DNA of 64,000 nucleotides from Ktedonobacteria bacterium brp13 (GCA_015099395.1 AP024096.1:3162001-3226000); one strand, 5' to 3'; counted from the first letter of the stretch, positions 8,836 through 19,148 are shown. A program made the numbers and translations. Notes: a model not told the origin generated them from the sequence alone.

Positions 8836-9480
8836 ATGCAACTTGAGTCACAACTAGTAACACCGCACGAAGGACAATCTGAGACAACCAAACGAGGACT
8901 GCTCTTTGTGTTGTCCGCTCCATCTGGTGCCGGGAAGGATAGTGTCATCCATGGCTTGCAACAGCAGGGCATGGATTTTCATGTGGTCGCCTCGGTAACT
9001 ACACGAGCACCTCGCCCTGGCGAGAGTGAAGGAAACCCTTACTATTTTGTTAATTCTGAGCAATTTGAACGTATGGTTGCAAACGATGAGCTGATTGAAT
9101 ATGCCCAGGTCCATGGCAATTGGTATGGGCAGCCGATTCAACCGATCAAAGAGAACCTCCAGGCAGGACGAGACGTTCTACTCAAGATTGACGTTCAAGG
9201 AGCCGCAACTGTTCGGAAGAAATTTCCGAATGCTATCTACATCTTTCTGGTCCCCGGCTCGGTCGAAGAGCTGGTCGAACGGCTCACCAACCGACAGACA
9301 GAGACTGAGGAACAGGTACAACTTCGCCTTAAAAATGCGCGCTATGAATTAGCACAAAAAGAACATTATGAATATGTCATCGAGAATCGCCAGGGGAAAC
9401 TCGATACAGCCGTTGAATGTCTGCGTACAATCATGCAGGCAGAACATTGCCGTACTCGCCCACGGTACATCAACATCTAA
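8836..9480 (+). CDS. gmk: Guanylate kinase
   Basis: Guanylate kinase converts GMP and ATP to GDP and ADP. The 214-residue protein has the P-loop SAPSGAGKDSV near residue 27, the GMP-binding part TTRAPRPGESEGNPYYFV, and IDVQGAATVRKKFPNAIYIF in the core. The ATG at 8836 follows AGGAAGAG, which makes it the likely start despite an open frame reaching further upstream into the rqcH promoter region. The N-terminal extension of about 20 residues before the P-loop domain is slightly long. glpX follows on the same strand after 73 bases. Confidence 0.95.
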   Translation: MQLESQLVTPHEGQSETTKRGLLFVLSAPSGAGKDSVIHGLQQQGMDFHVVASVTTRAPRPGESEGNPYYFVNSEQFERMVANDELIEYAQVHGNWYGQPIQPIKENLQAGRDVLLKIDVQGAATVRKKFPNAIYIFLVPGSVEELVERLTNRQTETEEQVQLRLKNARYELAQKEHYEYVIENRQGKLDTAVECLRTIMQAEHCRTRPRYINI

Positions 9481-9553
9481 AAATCCTATCCGCATGTTTC
9501 TGGCTAACTAAACAGACGATAGGATTGATTCGCAAGGAAAAAGGAATTCTCAT

Positions 9554-10567
9554 ATGACTGAGATTGAACGTTTTGAACCAACACGTACCATCGAGCGCAA
9601 CCTCGCGATGGAACTGGTACGTGTCACTGAAGCCGCAGCGATTAACGCAGGTCGCTGGATGGGCAAGGGCAATAAAGAGATGGTCGACCAGGCTGCCGTC
9701 GATGCGATGCGACATGCGGTCGATGGTGTCGATATGCATGGCGTCGTCGTCATTGGTGAGGGCGAAAAAGACGAGGCTCCGATGCTCTATATTGGCGAAG
9801 AGATTGGGAATGGCAACAAACCAGATCTCGATGTGGCCGTCGATCCCGTCGATGGTACACGCCTGCTCGCACTCGGTCTCCCCGGTGCCCTGGCAGTGGT
9901 CGCCACCGCCGAGCGCGGAACCATGTATTCAGCGCCCCAGGGTGTCTACTACATGCAGAAGATCGCCGTTGGATCGGCATTTAAGCATGTTATCGATATC
10001 AATGCACCGATCATGGTCAATCTGGATCGCATCGCGCGTGTGAAACAGGCCCATATCGATGATTTGACCGTCGTCATTCTAGATCGTCCACGCCATCAGG
10101 AAATGATTCGTGAGATCCGCGAGGCGGGTGCACGTATTCGCCTGATCACCGATGGCGACGTCGCAGCTGCGATCCAGGCCGCTATGGATGAGTACTCAGG
10201 TATCGATGTCATGTTTGGTATCGGTGGAGCACCAGAGGCCGTACTGGCCGCCGCTGCGCTGAAATGCCTGGATGGCGAGATCCAGACCAAGATCTGGCCG
10301 CGCACAGACGAAGAGCGCGCGCGTTTCATCGCCGAGGGCATCGATCTGGAGCGCGTCTTCCGCACCGATGACCTGGTGAGTGGCGAGGATATCTGCTTCG
10401 CGGCCACCGGCATTACCAGCGGTGAACTGCTGGATGGCGTTCAGTACCATGGGAAGGGCGCACGTACCTCCTCCATTATGATGCGGTCACGCTCTGGCAC
10501 AGTCCGCTATATCCAGGCTCGTCACACATGGCGCAAGAACAGCTCCGGTGTGCTGGCAAGCGAGTAG
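9554..10567 (+). CDS. glpX: Fructose-1,6-bisphosphatase class II
   Basis: This 337-residue enzyme dephosphorylates fructose 1,6-bisphosphate in gluconeogenesis, using divalent metal. Family hallmarks are ELVRVTEAAAINAGRWMGKG at the N-terminus, VVIGEGEKDEAPMLYIGEE, the metal site DVAVDPVDGTRLLALG, and GIGGAPEAVLAAAALKCLDG. AAGGA eight bases before the ATG is the ribosome binding site. A strong intrinsic terminator follows 30 bases after the stop. The enzyme may also act on sedoheptulose bisphosphate in some bacteria; nothing here tests that. Confidence 0.96.
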   Translation: MTEIERFEPTRTIERNLAMELVRVTEAAAINAGRWMGKGNKEMVDQAAVDAMRHAVDGVDMHGVVVIGEGEKDEAPMLYIGEEIGNGNKPDLDVAVDPVDGTRLLALGLPGALAVVATAERGTMYSAPQGVYYMQKIAVGSAFKHVIDINAPIMVNLDRIARVKQAHIDDLTVVILDRPRHQEMIREIREAGARIRLITDGDVAAAIQAAMDEYSGIDVMFGIGGAPEAVLAAAALKCLDGEIQTKIWPRTDEERARFIAEGIDLERVFRTDDLVSGEDICFAATGITSGELLDGVQYHGKGARTSSIMMRSRSGTVRYIQARHTWRKNSSGVLASE

Positions 10568-10596
10568 GCAGGACGAGTTAACAAACCGTTAACGCC

Positions 10597-10637
10597 AGCT
10601 ACGGGAGGACTAGTTACAGCTCTCCCGTAGCTTTTTT
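10597..10637 (+). terminator. Intrinsic terminator of glpX
   Basis: AGCTACGGGAG (10597-10607) pairs perfectly with CTCCCGTAGCT (10622-10632), followed by a run of six Ts. It ends the gmk-glpX unit just before the convergent dehydrogenase gene. Confidence 0.92.
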
Positions 10638-10667
10638 ACACATGCTCTACACTCTGCACTCTACACT

Positions 10668-11744
10668 CTACAGTCGCTCAATGACCGCGTTAGCAACTTG
10701 CGAGGTACCGACCGCCGTAGGATCATCCGGGCGTGGCTTCAGGTCATAGGTTACGTTCTTCCCCTCCGCCAGTACCTGCATAAGGGCCAACTCTAGCCGA
10801 GTGGCCGCTTCACGCTCCTCAAGATGGCGCAACAACATCACGCCAGAGAACATCATCGCCATCGGGTTGACTTTGTTCTGGCCTGCATACTTGGGCGCAC
10901 TCCCATGCACCGGCTCGAAGACCGCGTACTGACTCCCAATATTGGCCCCGGGCGCGACACCCAGTCCACCAATCAAACCCGCAGAAAGATCTGAAATAAT
11001 ATCTCCATAGAGGTTGGGGAGCACTAAGACATCGTACTGTTCGGGTTTTTGGACCAGTTGCATACACATATTGTCGACAATACGATCTTCATACTGGATA
11101 TCGGGGTACTCACGTGCGACCTCATGGGCGATTGAGAGAAATAAACCATCCGAGAGACGCATGATATTCGCTTTATGGACCGCCGTTACTTTACGGCGCT
11201 TGTTTGCACGGGCATAATCAAAGGCAAACTTGACGATACGACGGCTGGCAGCTACAGAGATATATTTAATACTGATAGCTGCTTCGCTATCAAGGCGGTG
11301 TCCGGTCGTACGATCAATCAGTTCTATGAGCTCTTCAAGTTCAGGACTGCCACGCTGGAACTCGATACCGGCGTAGAGGTCTTCAGTATTCTCACGTACA
11401 ATCACAAGATCAATATGGTCATAGCGCGAGCGAAGACCCTGATAGGTTCTGGCGGGACGTAGATTGGCATAGAGGTCAAGCCGTTTACGTAACGTGACAT
11501 TGGCGCTGCGTTGACCGCGCCCCACGGGCGTTGTAATCGGACCCTTTAACGCGACCTTTGTGCGTCTGATCGAATCGATCACCTCTTCCGGCAAGACCGT
11601 TCCCTGTTTTGCCAGTGTCTCCGCCCCCGCCTGGCATACGTCCCACTCGAACTGCACGCCCGTCGCCTCCAGGACTCGACGGGTGGCCTCGGTAATCTCC
11701 GGGCCAGTGCCGTCGCCGGGGATTAGCGTCACTGAATGCGGCAT
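10668..11744 (-). CDS. Isocitrate/isopropylmalate dehydrogenase family protein (NAD-type isocitrate dehydrogenase likely)
   Basis: The 358-residue protein belongs to the beta-decarboxylating dehydrogenases. The start [18 protein letters not shown], substrate-binding [10 protein letters not shown] and [15 protein letters not shown], the catalytic Lys in [15 protein letters not shown], and the metal-binding [19 protein letters not shown] are all intact. [10 protein letters not shown] and the absence of a typical LeuB loop favour an isocitrate dehydrogenase of the TCA cycle. Cofactor choice is inferred. The ATG at 11744 has GGAGG five bases before it. It stands alone between glpX and topA. Confidence 0.88.
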   Translation of the reverse strand: MPHSVTLIPGDGTGPEITEATRRVLEATGVQFEWDVCQAGAETLAKQGTVLPEEVIDSIRRTKVALKGPITTPVGRGQRSANVTLRKRLDLYANLRPARTYQGLRSRYDHIDLVIVRENTEDLYAGIEFQRGSPELEELIELIDRTTGHRLDSEAAISIKYISVAASRRIVKFAFDYARANKRRKVTAVHKANIMRLSDGLFLSIAHEVAREYPDIQYEDRIVDNMCMQLVQKPEQYDVLVLPNLYGDIISDLSAGLIGGLGVAPGANIGSQYAVFEPVHGSAPKYAGQNKVNPMAMMFSGVMLLRHLEEREAATRLELALMQVLAEGKNVTYDLKPRPDDPTAVGTSQVANAVIERL

Positions 11745-11871
11745 GTAATCCTCCATCAGCACAAGTAACAAAAGGTTGAGATCGGAAGGAATTGACTATT
11801 ATCCGATTATATCACACCTCTGCCACGCAAATCTGCTGTTTTCTTTAGCATGCCGCTTTTGTACACTCTCT

Positions 11872-14319
11872 TTACTTACTGGAGGCTTTCGCCACTGCCC
11901 TGGGACGGCGCGTCGTCTTGCTGGCAACTTCACCATCGGCACCACCCTCAGCCGCAGCACTGGTCTTCTTACTCCTGGTCGTCGCTTTCGCTTTCGTTTT
12001 GGTGGTGCTCCCCGCCTTCGCGCGCGTACTCGTCTTGGCGCGCGTAGAGGTCGTGCGCTTGCCGGCTGTCGTTGTTGTTGTCGCCTTTTTACGCGTAGTC
12101 GCCGCACGGGTCCGGGCTGGCTTCTCACCGAGAGCCTCCTGCGCATCGCCAACAGTCGCCACTTCTTGCACGGGCTTATCTGCGCTGGCTTGCTGGTTAG
12201 CCACGAAATCAGCATAGCAGACCGCTGTCTTGCTACCACGAGGAATGACCATCAGCCCACCATCATTCGGACAGAGCTCAGGCACCGGCTGCTCCCAGAC
12301 CGCGAAGTTACAGGTCGGATAGTTACCACAACCGTAGAAGATTTTCTTCTTGACACGCGTCTTGCGCTCAACAAGATCACCACCACACAGCGGACAGAGT
12401 GCGCCAGTCTTGTTGACCACTGAACGCCGATACTTACACTCAGGGAAACCTGAGCACGAGATGAAACGACCGAAGCGACCGGTACGAATAACCAGATTGC
12501 GTCCACAATCCGGACACTGCTCGTCGGTCTCCTCCAGTGGCTTCTGAACACGGTTCATCTCGGCTTCGGCCTTCTCCATCGTCGTCTTGAAGTCGGTGTA
12601 GAAGGTGCTCAGGAACTCGATCCAGGAACGGCGTCCATCCTCGACATCGTCCAGCTTCCGTTCCATATCGGCGGTGAAACCGGTATCGACAATATTGGGA
12701 AAGTGCTTATTCAGCACCTCGTTCACGGTCTCGCCCAACCACGTCGGCACGAAACGGCGCTGCTCCTGATCCACATAGCCACGATCCTGGATCGTACTAA
12801 TAATAGGAACGTACGTACTTGGACGCCCGATTCCCTGCTCCTCTAGCTCTTTAATCAAGCTCGCCTCTGAGAAACGTGGGGGTGGCTGGGTAAAGTGCTG
12901 TTCCGGTTTAACACCATGGCAATCGAGCGGATCTTTGACGCGCATGACAGGCAAGAGCTTCTCGTCTTCCTCACGCGACCAGACAGCGTAGAAGCCCTGA
13001 AACTTGAGATTCGAACCACTGGCACGGAAGATGTACTGCTTCGCCGCAATATCGATACGTACGGTATCAAAGATGGCAGCCGTCATAAAGCTTGCCACAA
13101 AGCGACGCCAGACAAGATTATAGAGTTTGAACTGGTCCGGCGATAGGAAATGCTTCACGATCGCAGGTGTCAGATCCACATCGGTCGGGCGAATAGCCTC
13201 ATGGGCGTCCTGGGTTGTCGCCTTGACTTTGCCAGTACGGCCCGCACCCACATATGGCTTCCCATAGTGCTCGTTGATATGTGCCTTGACACTGGTCTGC
13301 GCCTCGTCAGAGATACGCGTCGAGTCTGTACGCATATAGGTGATCAGACCTTGATGGCCGCGTTCCCCTAACTCGATGCCTTCATACAACTGCTGCGCCA
13401 CGCTCATCGTCTTCTTCGGCTTAAAGTACAGCCGTGAAGAGGCATCCTGCTGCATCGTACTGGTGGTATACGGCAGAGGAGGCTGGCGGCGTTGTTCACG
13501 TTCTTCATATTTGTAGACGCTATACGTCGCATCCTTCAGATCGTTCAAAATCGCCTCAGCCTCTTGCTGAGAAGTTACCTTGATACGCCCCTTGTTACCC
13601 TTCCCGTTTTTGGTCTCCGCATTGGCCTCTGCAGCCTGCTCCTCACCTTCAATCACATCATCCGTCGCCTCCACAGCATCACCCAGACGTGAGAAGAGGG
13701 CAGCCTCAAAACGCTCTGACTGCTTCTGCTTGCTCAGGGTAGCCGTAATGCTCCAATACTCTTCGGGCTCGAACGCGCGAATCTCGGCCTCGCGATCACA
13801 GATCAAGCGTAGCGCAACCGACTGTACACGGCCTGCGCTGGTACCGGATTGAATACGCCGCCATAGCAAAGGACTGATCTTATAACCAACCAGACGATCC
13901 AGCACACGACGCGCCTGCTGCGCATTGAAAAGATCTTCATTTATTTCACGCGGCTGTTGGATTGCCTCTTGCACTGCCCGTTTCGTAATCTCATGAAAGA
14001 CGGCGCGGTGCGGATTCTTAAGACCAAGCGTATGCTGAAGAGACCAGGCAATAAATTCACCTTCACGATCAGGGTCAGGGGCCAGGTATACCTCATCAGC
14101 TCTTTTGGAGGCGGCTTTAAGCTCGTCGATTAATTTATCTTTTTTCTCGATGACCTCATATTTTGGGGCAAAATCTTTGCGAGTATTGACACCCAGCCCC
14201 TTTTTTGGGAGGTCGATGATATGGCCCATAGAAGCACGGACCTCGAAGTCTTTACCAAGGAATTTCTCGATAGTCTTGGCCTTGGCTGGAGACTCGACAA
14301 TTACTAGTTTTTTCGCCAT
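11872..14319 (-). CDS. topA: DNA topoisomerase I (type IA)
   Basis: TopA relaxes negative supercoils by single-strand passage. The 815-residue protein begins with the TOPRIM motif KKLVIVESPAKAKTIEKFLG, carries the active-site Tyr in GLITYMRTDSTR and the RPSTYVPIISTIQDRGYV motif. C-terminal Cys4 zinc fingers follow (CPDCGRNL...CSGFPECKY and CPLCGGDL...CGNYPTC), with a third one degenerate (CPNDGG...VC). The last 90 or so residues form a Lys/Thr/Ala/Arg-rich basic tail, as seen in some high-GC bacteria, which is likely a flexible DNA-binding extension. Confidence 0.95.
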   Translation of the reverse strand: MAKKLVIVESPAKAKTIEKFLGKDFEVRASMGHIIDLPKKGLGVNTRKDFAPKYEVIEKKDKLIDELKAASKRADEVYLAPDPDREGEFIAWSLQHTLGLKNPHRAVFHEITKRAVQEAIQQPREINEDLFNAQQARRVLDRLVGYKISPLLWRRIQSGTSAGRVQSVALRLICDREAEIRAFEPEEYWSITATLSKQKQSERFEAALFSRLGDAVEATDDVIEGEEQAAEANAETKNGKGNKGRIKVTSQQEAEAILNDLKDATYSVYKYEEREQRRQPPLPYTTSTMQQDASSRLYFKPKKTMSVAQQLYEGIELGERGHQGLITYMRTDSTRISDEAQTSVKAHINEHYGKPYVGAGRTGKVKATTQDAHEAIRPTDVDLTPAIVKHFLSPDQFKLYNLVWRRFVASFMTAAIFDTVRIDIAAKQYIFRASGSNLKFQGFYAVWSREEDEKLLPVMRVKDPLDCHGVKPEQHFTQPPPRFSEASLIKELEEQGIGRPSTYVPIISTIQDRGYVDQEQRRFVPTWLGETVNEVLNKHFPNIVDTGFTADMERKLDDVEDGRRSWIEFLSTFYTDFKTTMEKAEAEMNRVQKPLEETDEQCPDCGRNLVIRTGRFGRFISCSGFPECKYRRSVVNKTGALCPLCGGDLVERKTRVKKKIFYGCGNYPTCNFAVWEQPVPELCPNDGGLMVIPRGSKTAVCYADFVANQQASADKPVQEVATVGDAQEALGEKPARTRAATTRKKATTTTTAGKRTTSTRAKTSTRAKAGSTTKTKAKATTRSKKTSAAAEGGADGEVASKTTRRPRAVAKASSK

Positions 14320-14968
14320 TTAAATTGTTACCTGACCTTCGTTATTGTACAAAACCCGCATAGTTCTAGAGTGTTCGTCTTAATGGATAGAATAGCATAT
14401 CTTGACAAGTAGCTATTCTACACTATACTACATTTATTTATCCCCAATTAGGGGGAAGTGATCGCGATTTTCTTTGATTGTAACATGCTCTTAACTGCTC
14501 TTTACCATTCCATACTGTGCTCTACCGCTTATTACCCTGGCTGCACAGCGAAAACAGACACATTTCCAGCAGGAGATACGCGTAAACGAGAAGTTTGCTT
14601 CCAGACAGCCCTTTTTTGCAGCATATCATATGGTGGCAAAAGTGTCATTGGGTTTGTATATATCTTTACCATACCATGGCAAGCCCCCTGCAAGAGTACT
14701 ATCAGAAATCACAAAAAGGATGTCAGATGGCCTCATTCCTACTTCCCAGTACCCCTCATACCTATTACCCTTGACCCCGCCGAGCTTGCATGCTATGCTG
14801 CATTCATCTATTATTCTTCAGCAATTGGGGAAACAAGAACCTCCCCTACCGGATAACAGAATTGCAACGATCCAAAATACTAAAGAATATTAATCACACA
14901 TGTAAGTCACAATCAATATATCTTGATCTGAGAGAGTAAAAGCAGAAGCGCCGATGGGGAGGAAAAGT
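14320..14968. other. 650-bp divergent gap between topA and murT, with a promoter
   Basis: I see no convincing gene; open frames of 87-132 codons lack recognisable content. A promoter-like pair on the plus strand, TTGACA (14402-14407) and TATACT (14424-14429) with a 16-base spacer, would give murT an untranslated leader of about 530 bases. I could not match this leader to a known riboswitch. A small RNA is possible. Confidence 0.45.
14402..14429 (+). promoter_or_regulatory. Candidate sigma-70 promoter far upstream of murT
   Basis: TTGACA is a perfect -35 box and TATACT a 5/6 -10 box at a 16-base spacing. It points towards murT, more than 500 bases away, so it may serve a long leader or a small RNA. 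Confidence 0.45.
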
Positions 14969-16711
14969 ATGCGAAAACGACAACCATCACAGCCACTTCC
15001 ATCTGAAAATCCTAAGGATACTAAGGATACCCCTGACATTCAGGCAAGTACCACAGATGAGAGTGCCGCTGAGACTATTCCTGCTACGCCCACACGACCG
15101 AGACAAGAGCCCGCACTATCACGCAAACAACGGCAGCGCCGACCACCACATAACCAGGTGCGCGCAGGACTCGCTGTTGTCGCCGGACGTACTGCAGGCG
15201 CGGTTAGCCGTCGTCTCCGTATCGGTGGAGGAACCAGTATCGCAGGCGTTGTCGCTCAACGAGTCTATCCTGATATTATTGAGCATCTGGCACGCGAGCT
15301 CAAACATGGCAGCGTGATGATCACTGGCACCAACGGTAAGACCACCACCAGTAGCTTTATCGCTGATATCTTAAATGATAGCGGCATGCGCGTCTGGCGT
15401 AACCGCGAAGGCTCAAACCTTACGCGCGGTATCGCAGCCTCGCTGATTATTCGCGCAGAACCCAATGGACATCTACGCCAGTCTGGCCAGGCGATCTCGA
15501 TTCTTGAAGTCGACGAAGCCGCTCTACCCAAACTTGTACCAATGATACCACCAAGGATCATTGTCTTCACAAACCTCTTCCGCGATCAGCTCGACCGCTA
15601 TGGCGAGGTTGATGCGATCACCTCACGCTGGAAAACAGCGATCGCGCAGATCCCCGAGAACGCAACACTGGTACTCAATGCAGACGATCCTGCAATTGCA
15701 CAACTGGGCGACAACTTTAAAGGTCGTATTATATACTACGGTGTCAATCAACTGTCAACTGCATTCCATCAGGATAGTGCAGATGAGCGTCACCAGGTTA
15801 TCGATACGCGTGTCTGCTCCACCTGTGGTGGCGAGTTCGTCTATGACACACGTTTCTACAGTCATATGGGCCACTACCGCTGCCTCAACTGCGGCAAGAG
15901 TCGTCCCACACCAACCGTCGAGGCTACCAATGTCGAGGCCGATGGTTTTGATCGTCTGCGTATGCAGGTAACCCTGGGTGAGGAGCAACATGAGATCATC
16001 GTTCCTTTGCCAGGACTCTATAACATCTACAATGCTCTCGCCGCTATAACAACGGCCTATGCACTGGATATTCCCTGGGAACCGATCACCAGCGGCATAG
16101 AACAATTTAAACCGGTCTTTGGACGTGGCGAAAGTATCGAGGTCCAGGGCAAACAGCTACGGCTCCTGCTGGCAAAAAATCCGACCGGCTTCAATGAAGT
16201 GTTACGAACGTTAATTACTGGAGAAGCGCCACGCCATCTGCTCTTCGTACTCAATGATAACACGGCTGATGGCAAGGATATTTCCTGGATCTGGGACGTC
16301 GATTTTGAGCGGCTCACTGGCTATGCCGCAACGATAGTCGTCTCTGGCACACGCGCGTACGACCTGGCACTACGACTCAAATATGCCGGTGTCAACGAGG
16401 AACATATCCGGGTCATCCCCAGTGCGTCACTACGTGCGTCAAGAACGTTAGAGAAAGACGAGCGGCGCGACGAACGACGCAAAGAGCGCACAACGCCAGA
16501 GAAGCAAAAAGATGCGTTACAAATTCCAGAGCAGAATCGTCCTAGCAAACAGATCTATGGTTTAGCGAACGCACTACAAAGTGCGCTTGGCGAGACACCA
16601 ACCGGCGAAACTTTGTTCGTCGTACCAACGTATACAGGTTTGTTAGAATTACATCATGAATTGGAACAGCGTGGTTTTACCGCCCGTTATTGGGAAGGGA
16701 AGGACGTGTAA
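14969..16711 (+). CDS. murT: Lipid II isoglutaminyl synthase, Mur-ligase-like subunit MurT
   Basis: With GatD, MurT amidates D-glutamate of lipid II to D-isoglutamine, a step known from Gram-positive cell walls. The 580-residue protein has the ATP-binding MITGTNGKTTTSSFIADIL near residue 118, the Mur ligase central domain, a Cys4 zinc ribbon (CSTCGG and CLNCGK) characteristic of MurT, and a C-terminal DUF1727 region. About 65 N-terminal residues are Pro/Thr/Arg-rich and probably disordered. GGGGAGG six bases before the ATG at 14969 rules out an upstream in-frame ATG that this site overlaps. gatD follows after three bases. Confidence 0.92.
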   Translation: MRKRQPSQPLPSENPKDTKDTPDIQASTTDESAAETIPATPTRPRQEPALSRKQRQRRPPHNQVRAGLAVVAGRTAGAVSRRLRIGGGTSIAGVVAQRVYPDIIEHLARELKHGSVMITGTNGKTTTSSFIADILNDSGMRVWRNREGSNLTRGIAASLIIRAEPNGHLRQSGQAISILEVDEAALPKLVPMIPPRIIVFTNLFRDQLDRYGEVDAITSRWKTAIAQIPENATLVLNADDPAIAQLGDNFKGRIIYYGVNQLSTAFHQDSADERHQVIDTRVCSTCGGEFVYDTRFYSHMGHYRCLNCGKSRPTPTVEATNVEADGFDRLRMQVTLGEEQHEIIVPLPGLYNIYNALAAITTAYALDIPWEPITSGIEQFKPVFGRGESIEVQGKQLRLLLAKNPTGFNEVLRTLITGEAPRHLLFVLNDNTADGKDISWIWDVDFERLTGYAATIVVSGTRAYDLALRLKYAGVNEEHIRVIPSASLRASRTLEKDERRDERRKERTTPEKQKDALQIPEQNRPSKQIYGLANALQSALGETPTGETLFVVPTYTGLLELHHELEQRGFTARYWEGKDV

Positions 16712-16714
16712 GGT

Positions 16715-17614
16715 ATGGCAGAGAAACAAACATATTCACAGACAATCACGCTGGGACATCTCTATCCCGATCAACTGAACTTATACGGCGATCGAGGAAA
16801 TATTTTGACCCTGCGCAGGCGTTGTCAATTACGCGGGATCGAATTACGGGTCGTCGGCTTAGGCGTTGGCGATGCTCTGGCTCCAGATGAATACGATATG
16901 TTATTCATTGGTGGCGGACAAGATAAAGAACAGGCACCGGTCGCCCAGGACCTCTACGATAGTAAAGGGATCGGGATATGGGCAGCAGTTGAGGACGATA
17001 TGCCGGTGCTGGCGGTCTGTGGCGGCTTCCAACTCCTGGCTCACTATTACCGTCCCGCTGAAGGACCCGATATGCGTGGCCTGGGGGTCTTCGATGCCTG
17101 GACAGAACACAAGGGTCCACAGACTACACGCTGCATTGGCGATATCGCCTTGCGCTGGAACAACCAGACACTGGTAGGCTTTGAGAACCATGGTGGACGC
17201 ACCTATCTGGGGACAGCGAAACCACTGGGCAAGGTACTCAAGGGCTTCGGCAATAACGCCGAAGATCAGACCGAGGGTGCCATCTATCGTAACGCGTATG
17301 GTACGTATCTACATGGGTCTCTCTTACCGAAGAACCCACATTTCGCCGATCATTTGATCGCCCTGGCCTTGCAACGAAAATATGGTCAGGAACAGACGCT
17401 TGAGCAGGTAGCACCGCTGGTTCTCAACGGAGCCAATCACGCTCAAGCCGTGCTAGAGAAGAGTTCAAGTTATATAGAACCAACACAAGCTGAATTGCCA
17501 CCCTTATTGATACCATTAGATGATACATTAGAGTGGGAGGCACACGCCTCTATACTCGAACGCCTGGGATTGCATAGTGAGGCAGCGAAAGCCCTGCGTA
17601 CTCACAAAGGGTAA
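16715..17614 (+). CDS. gatD: Lipid II isoglutaminyl synthase, glutamine amidotransferase subunit GatD
   Basis: GatD supplies ammonia from glutamine to MurT. The 299-residue class I amidotransferase of the cobyric-acid-synthase type has the nucleophile Cys102 in [14 protein letters not shown] and the catalytic His200 in [16 protein letters not shown]. The N-terminal [16 protein letters not shown] is a family signature. The three-base gap to murT implies translational coupling. The last 60 or so residues extend past the usual domain and are not recognised. A third gene with a ClpX-type zinc finger follows 34 bases later. Confidence 0.92.
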   Translation: MAEKQTYSQTITLGHLYPDQLNLYGDRGNILTLRRRCQLRGIELRVVGLGVGDALAPDEYDMLFIGGGQDKEQAPVAQDLYDSKGIGIWAAVEDDMPVLAVCGGFQLLAHYYRPAEGPDMRGLGVFDAWTEHKGPQTTRCIGDIALRWNNQTLVGFENHGGRTYLGTAKPLGKVLKGFGNNAEDQTEGAIYRNAYGTYLHGSLLPKNPHFADHLIALALQRKYGQEQTLEQVAPLVLNGANHAQAVLEKSSSYIEPTQAELPPLLIPLDDTLEWEAHASILERLGLHSEAAKALRTHKG

Positions 17615-17648
17615 TTCCCTGGCTGAAAGCACGAGGGGGACAACGCTT

Positions 17649-18293
17649 ATGAGTTTTGATCGGTCAATGGCTCGTTGCTCGTTTTGTGGAAGGCACACAT
17701 CAGAGGTACGGCGCATGGTCGCAGGACCTGGAGCAGCATATATCTGTGATGAGTGCCTGCAACTCTGTACTGATATCTTACATGACTCGACGCCGTTCTC
17801 AACAATGGCCCTGGAGCTTGCGTCTCGTCCCCCTGTGGTTGTTGCGGCTCCCAATCCCAGGGCAGAACAGAGCGAGACCGCCACAACGCGTGAACCCCGT
17901 GAGCCATTACGCACAATCACGCTTGAGATCGAGCAGAAACAGCAGGGGATGACTCTTATCCTCCATCGATTACAATACTTTCAGGATTTCTTTGAGCTCC
18001 ATTATCTCTGGATACGCCACCCCTTTAGTACAGGCTTTGCTTTTGTGCCACGCATTATCTTTTTCTTACGCGACAATACCGGCACACAATGGACAGGTGA
18101 CCATGGTGGCATGATCCTGGCCCGTCCAGACCTCGCGAACGATCCTAATAACGCCGTCTACCAGGGCAGTGCACGGTTCCGACCACTACCCGGCAACGGG
18201 GCACGCACACTCATCCTGCGCGCCGCTGATCCACTCGGACAGTTTGAGACACCACCACCGCAACCCTGGCAATTCGAGATTACGCTCTCGTAA
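17649..18293 (+). CDS. Protein with ClpX-type Cys4 zinc finger and unknown C-terminal domain
   Basis: The 214-residue protein begins with a zf-C4_ClpX-like domain (C10, C13, C33, C36; [19 protein letters not shown] then [10 protein letters not shown]), the module that in ClpX recognises substrates and adaptors. No AAA+ ATPase follows. Residues 100-214 look like a beta-rich fold with several Trp/Phe-rich strands that I do not recognise. The ATG at 17649 is chosen because it precedes the zinc finger closely and has GAGGGGG upstream. The gene is third in the murT-gatD unit and ends near a terminator. Function unknown. Confidence 0.75.
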   Translation: MSFDRSMARCSFCGRHTSEVRRMVAGPGAAYICDECLQLCTDILHDSTPFSTMALELASRPPVVVAAPNPRAEQSETATTREPREPLRTITLEIEQKQQGMTLILHRLQYFQDFFELHYLWIRHPFSTGFAFVPRIIFFLRDNTGTQWTGDHGGMILARPDLANDPNNAVYQGSARFRPLPGNGARTLILRAADPLGQFETPPPQPWQFEITLS

Positions 18294-18344
18294 TGACCAT
18301 AACAACAATAATCAGTTCTATGTACATACGAGAACGCAAAGAAC

Positions 18345-18384
18345 GGACCCATCTCTCTCCTATCAGAAATGGGTCCACTCTTTT
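18345..18384 (+). terminator. Intrinsic terminator of the murT-gatD unit
   Basis: GGACCCAT (18345-18352) pairs with ATGGGTCC (18369-18376) around a 16-base loop, then ACTCTTTT. It lies about 50 bases after the zinc-finger gene. Confidence 0.75.
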
Positions 18385-18424
18385 GTATGCTGTTTCGTTC
18401 GTCTTTACAATATGCCTTACTACT

Positions 18425-18491
18425 GATCCGAAAACTTGCGTGTGCATAGCACTAGCGACGCCAGTCGCGTTGATTTTCGGAATAAGATCTT
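18425..18491. repeat. Dispersed palindromic repeat, copy B
   Basis: This 67-bp copy is in reverse orientation relative to copy A and nearly identical to it. It carries GATCCGAAAACTTGCGTGTG at one end, the core GCGAC-GCCA-GTCGC, and TTCGGAATAAGATCTTA at the other. It sits between two convergent genes. Confidence 0.85.
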
Positions 18492-18539
18492 ACTCTGTTC
18501 TATAGAGTATATACGTCAGTGAAAAGCCACGTCACTGTG

Positions 18540-19148
18540 CTACTCCTGAGCAGGGACCAACAACCCATAGCCACCGCTCTCTAAGCGGTACATCACGTTG
18601 ACACTATTTGACTCAGCATTGAAAAATGGGTAAAACGCGTCACCCCCTTGCTCCATATGCTCAATCACCTCTTTATCGGTCATTGAATGTGTTGGAAGGC
18701 GGCGGATCTCCAATACCCGCGACCAGATAGCTTCATTATGCTCTGTCTCAACCGGGAAACTCTCATCAATATCTGACACTGGTTCTTCATCAAGCGAAGT
18801 TAGCGAACCAGAACGAGAGAGTGAGAGGATCTTTATCGGGGTAGCATGGTGGCGCTTCCTGGTGATACGATCCTTCTGTCGGCTCAATTGAGCAACCAAT
18901 TTGTCAAGAGCCACATCCAGGGCTGCGCTCGCGGTTAAAGCGCTAACCTCACTCCTCACAGATTCACCAGAAAGGGCAAGCTGCACACAATATTTATCAT
19001 TTGCGCTCCGCGTATGCTCCTCCGCCACCGTTACCTCCACACGCGCATTGTCGTTTACCCAGCGCGAGAGACGCTGTAGCTTGCGTTCAATTTTATTACG
19101 AAGCTGAGGTGTAACTTGCATCTGTCTGCTTTTAATAACGATTTGCAT
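18540..19148 (-). CDS. hpf: Ribosome hibernation promoting factor, long form
   Basis: Long HPF binds the 30S decoding region and dimerises 70S ribosomes in stationary phase. In this 202-residue protein the S30AE N-terminal domain spans about residues 1-98 (MQIVIKSRQMQVTPQLRNKI). The C-terminal dimerisation domain covers about residues 145-202 (FNAESNSVNVMYRLESGGYGLL). The ATG at 19148 is preferred over an upstream TTG because it gives the canonical N-terminus with GGAAAGAG upstream. It is monocistronic and convergent with the zinc-finger gene. Confidence 0.93.
   Translation of the reverse strand: MQIVIKSRQMQVTPQLRNKIERKLQRLSRWVNDNARVEVTVAEEHTRSANDKYCVQLALSGESVRSEVSALTASAALDVALDKLVAQLSRQKDRITRKRHHATPIKILSLSRSGSLTSLDEEPVSDIDESFPVETEHNEAIWSRVLEIRRLPTHSMTDKEVIEHMEQGGDAFYPFFNAESNSVNVMYRLESGGYGLLVPAQE

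Noticed and set aside
14458..14893. Open frames of 132 and 87 codons before murT
   Set aside because: Low-complexity, mutually overlapping in different frames, no ribosome site worth naming and no family features.
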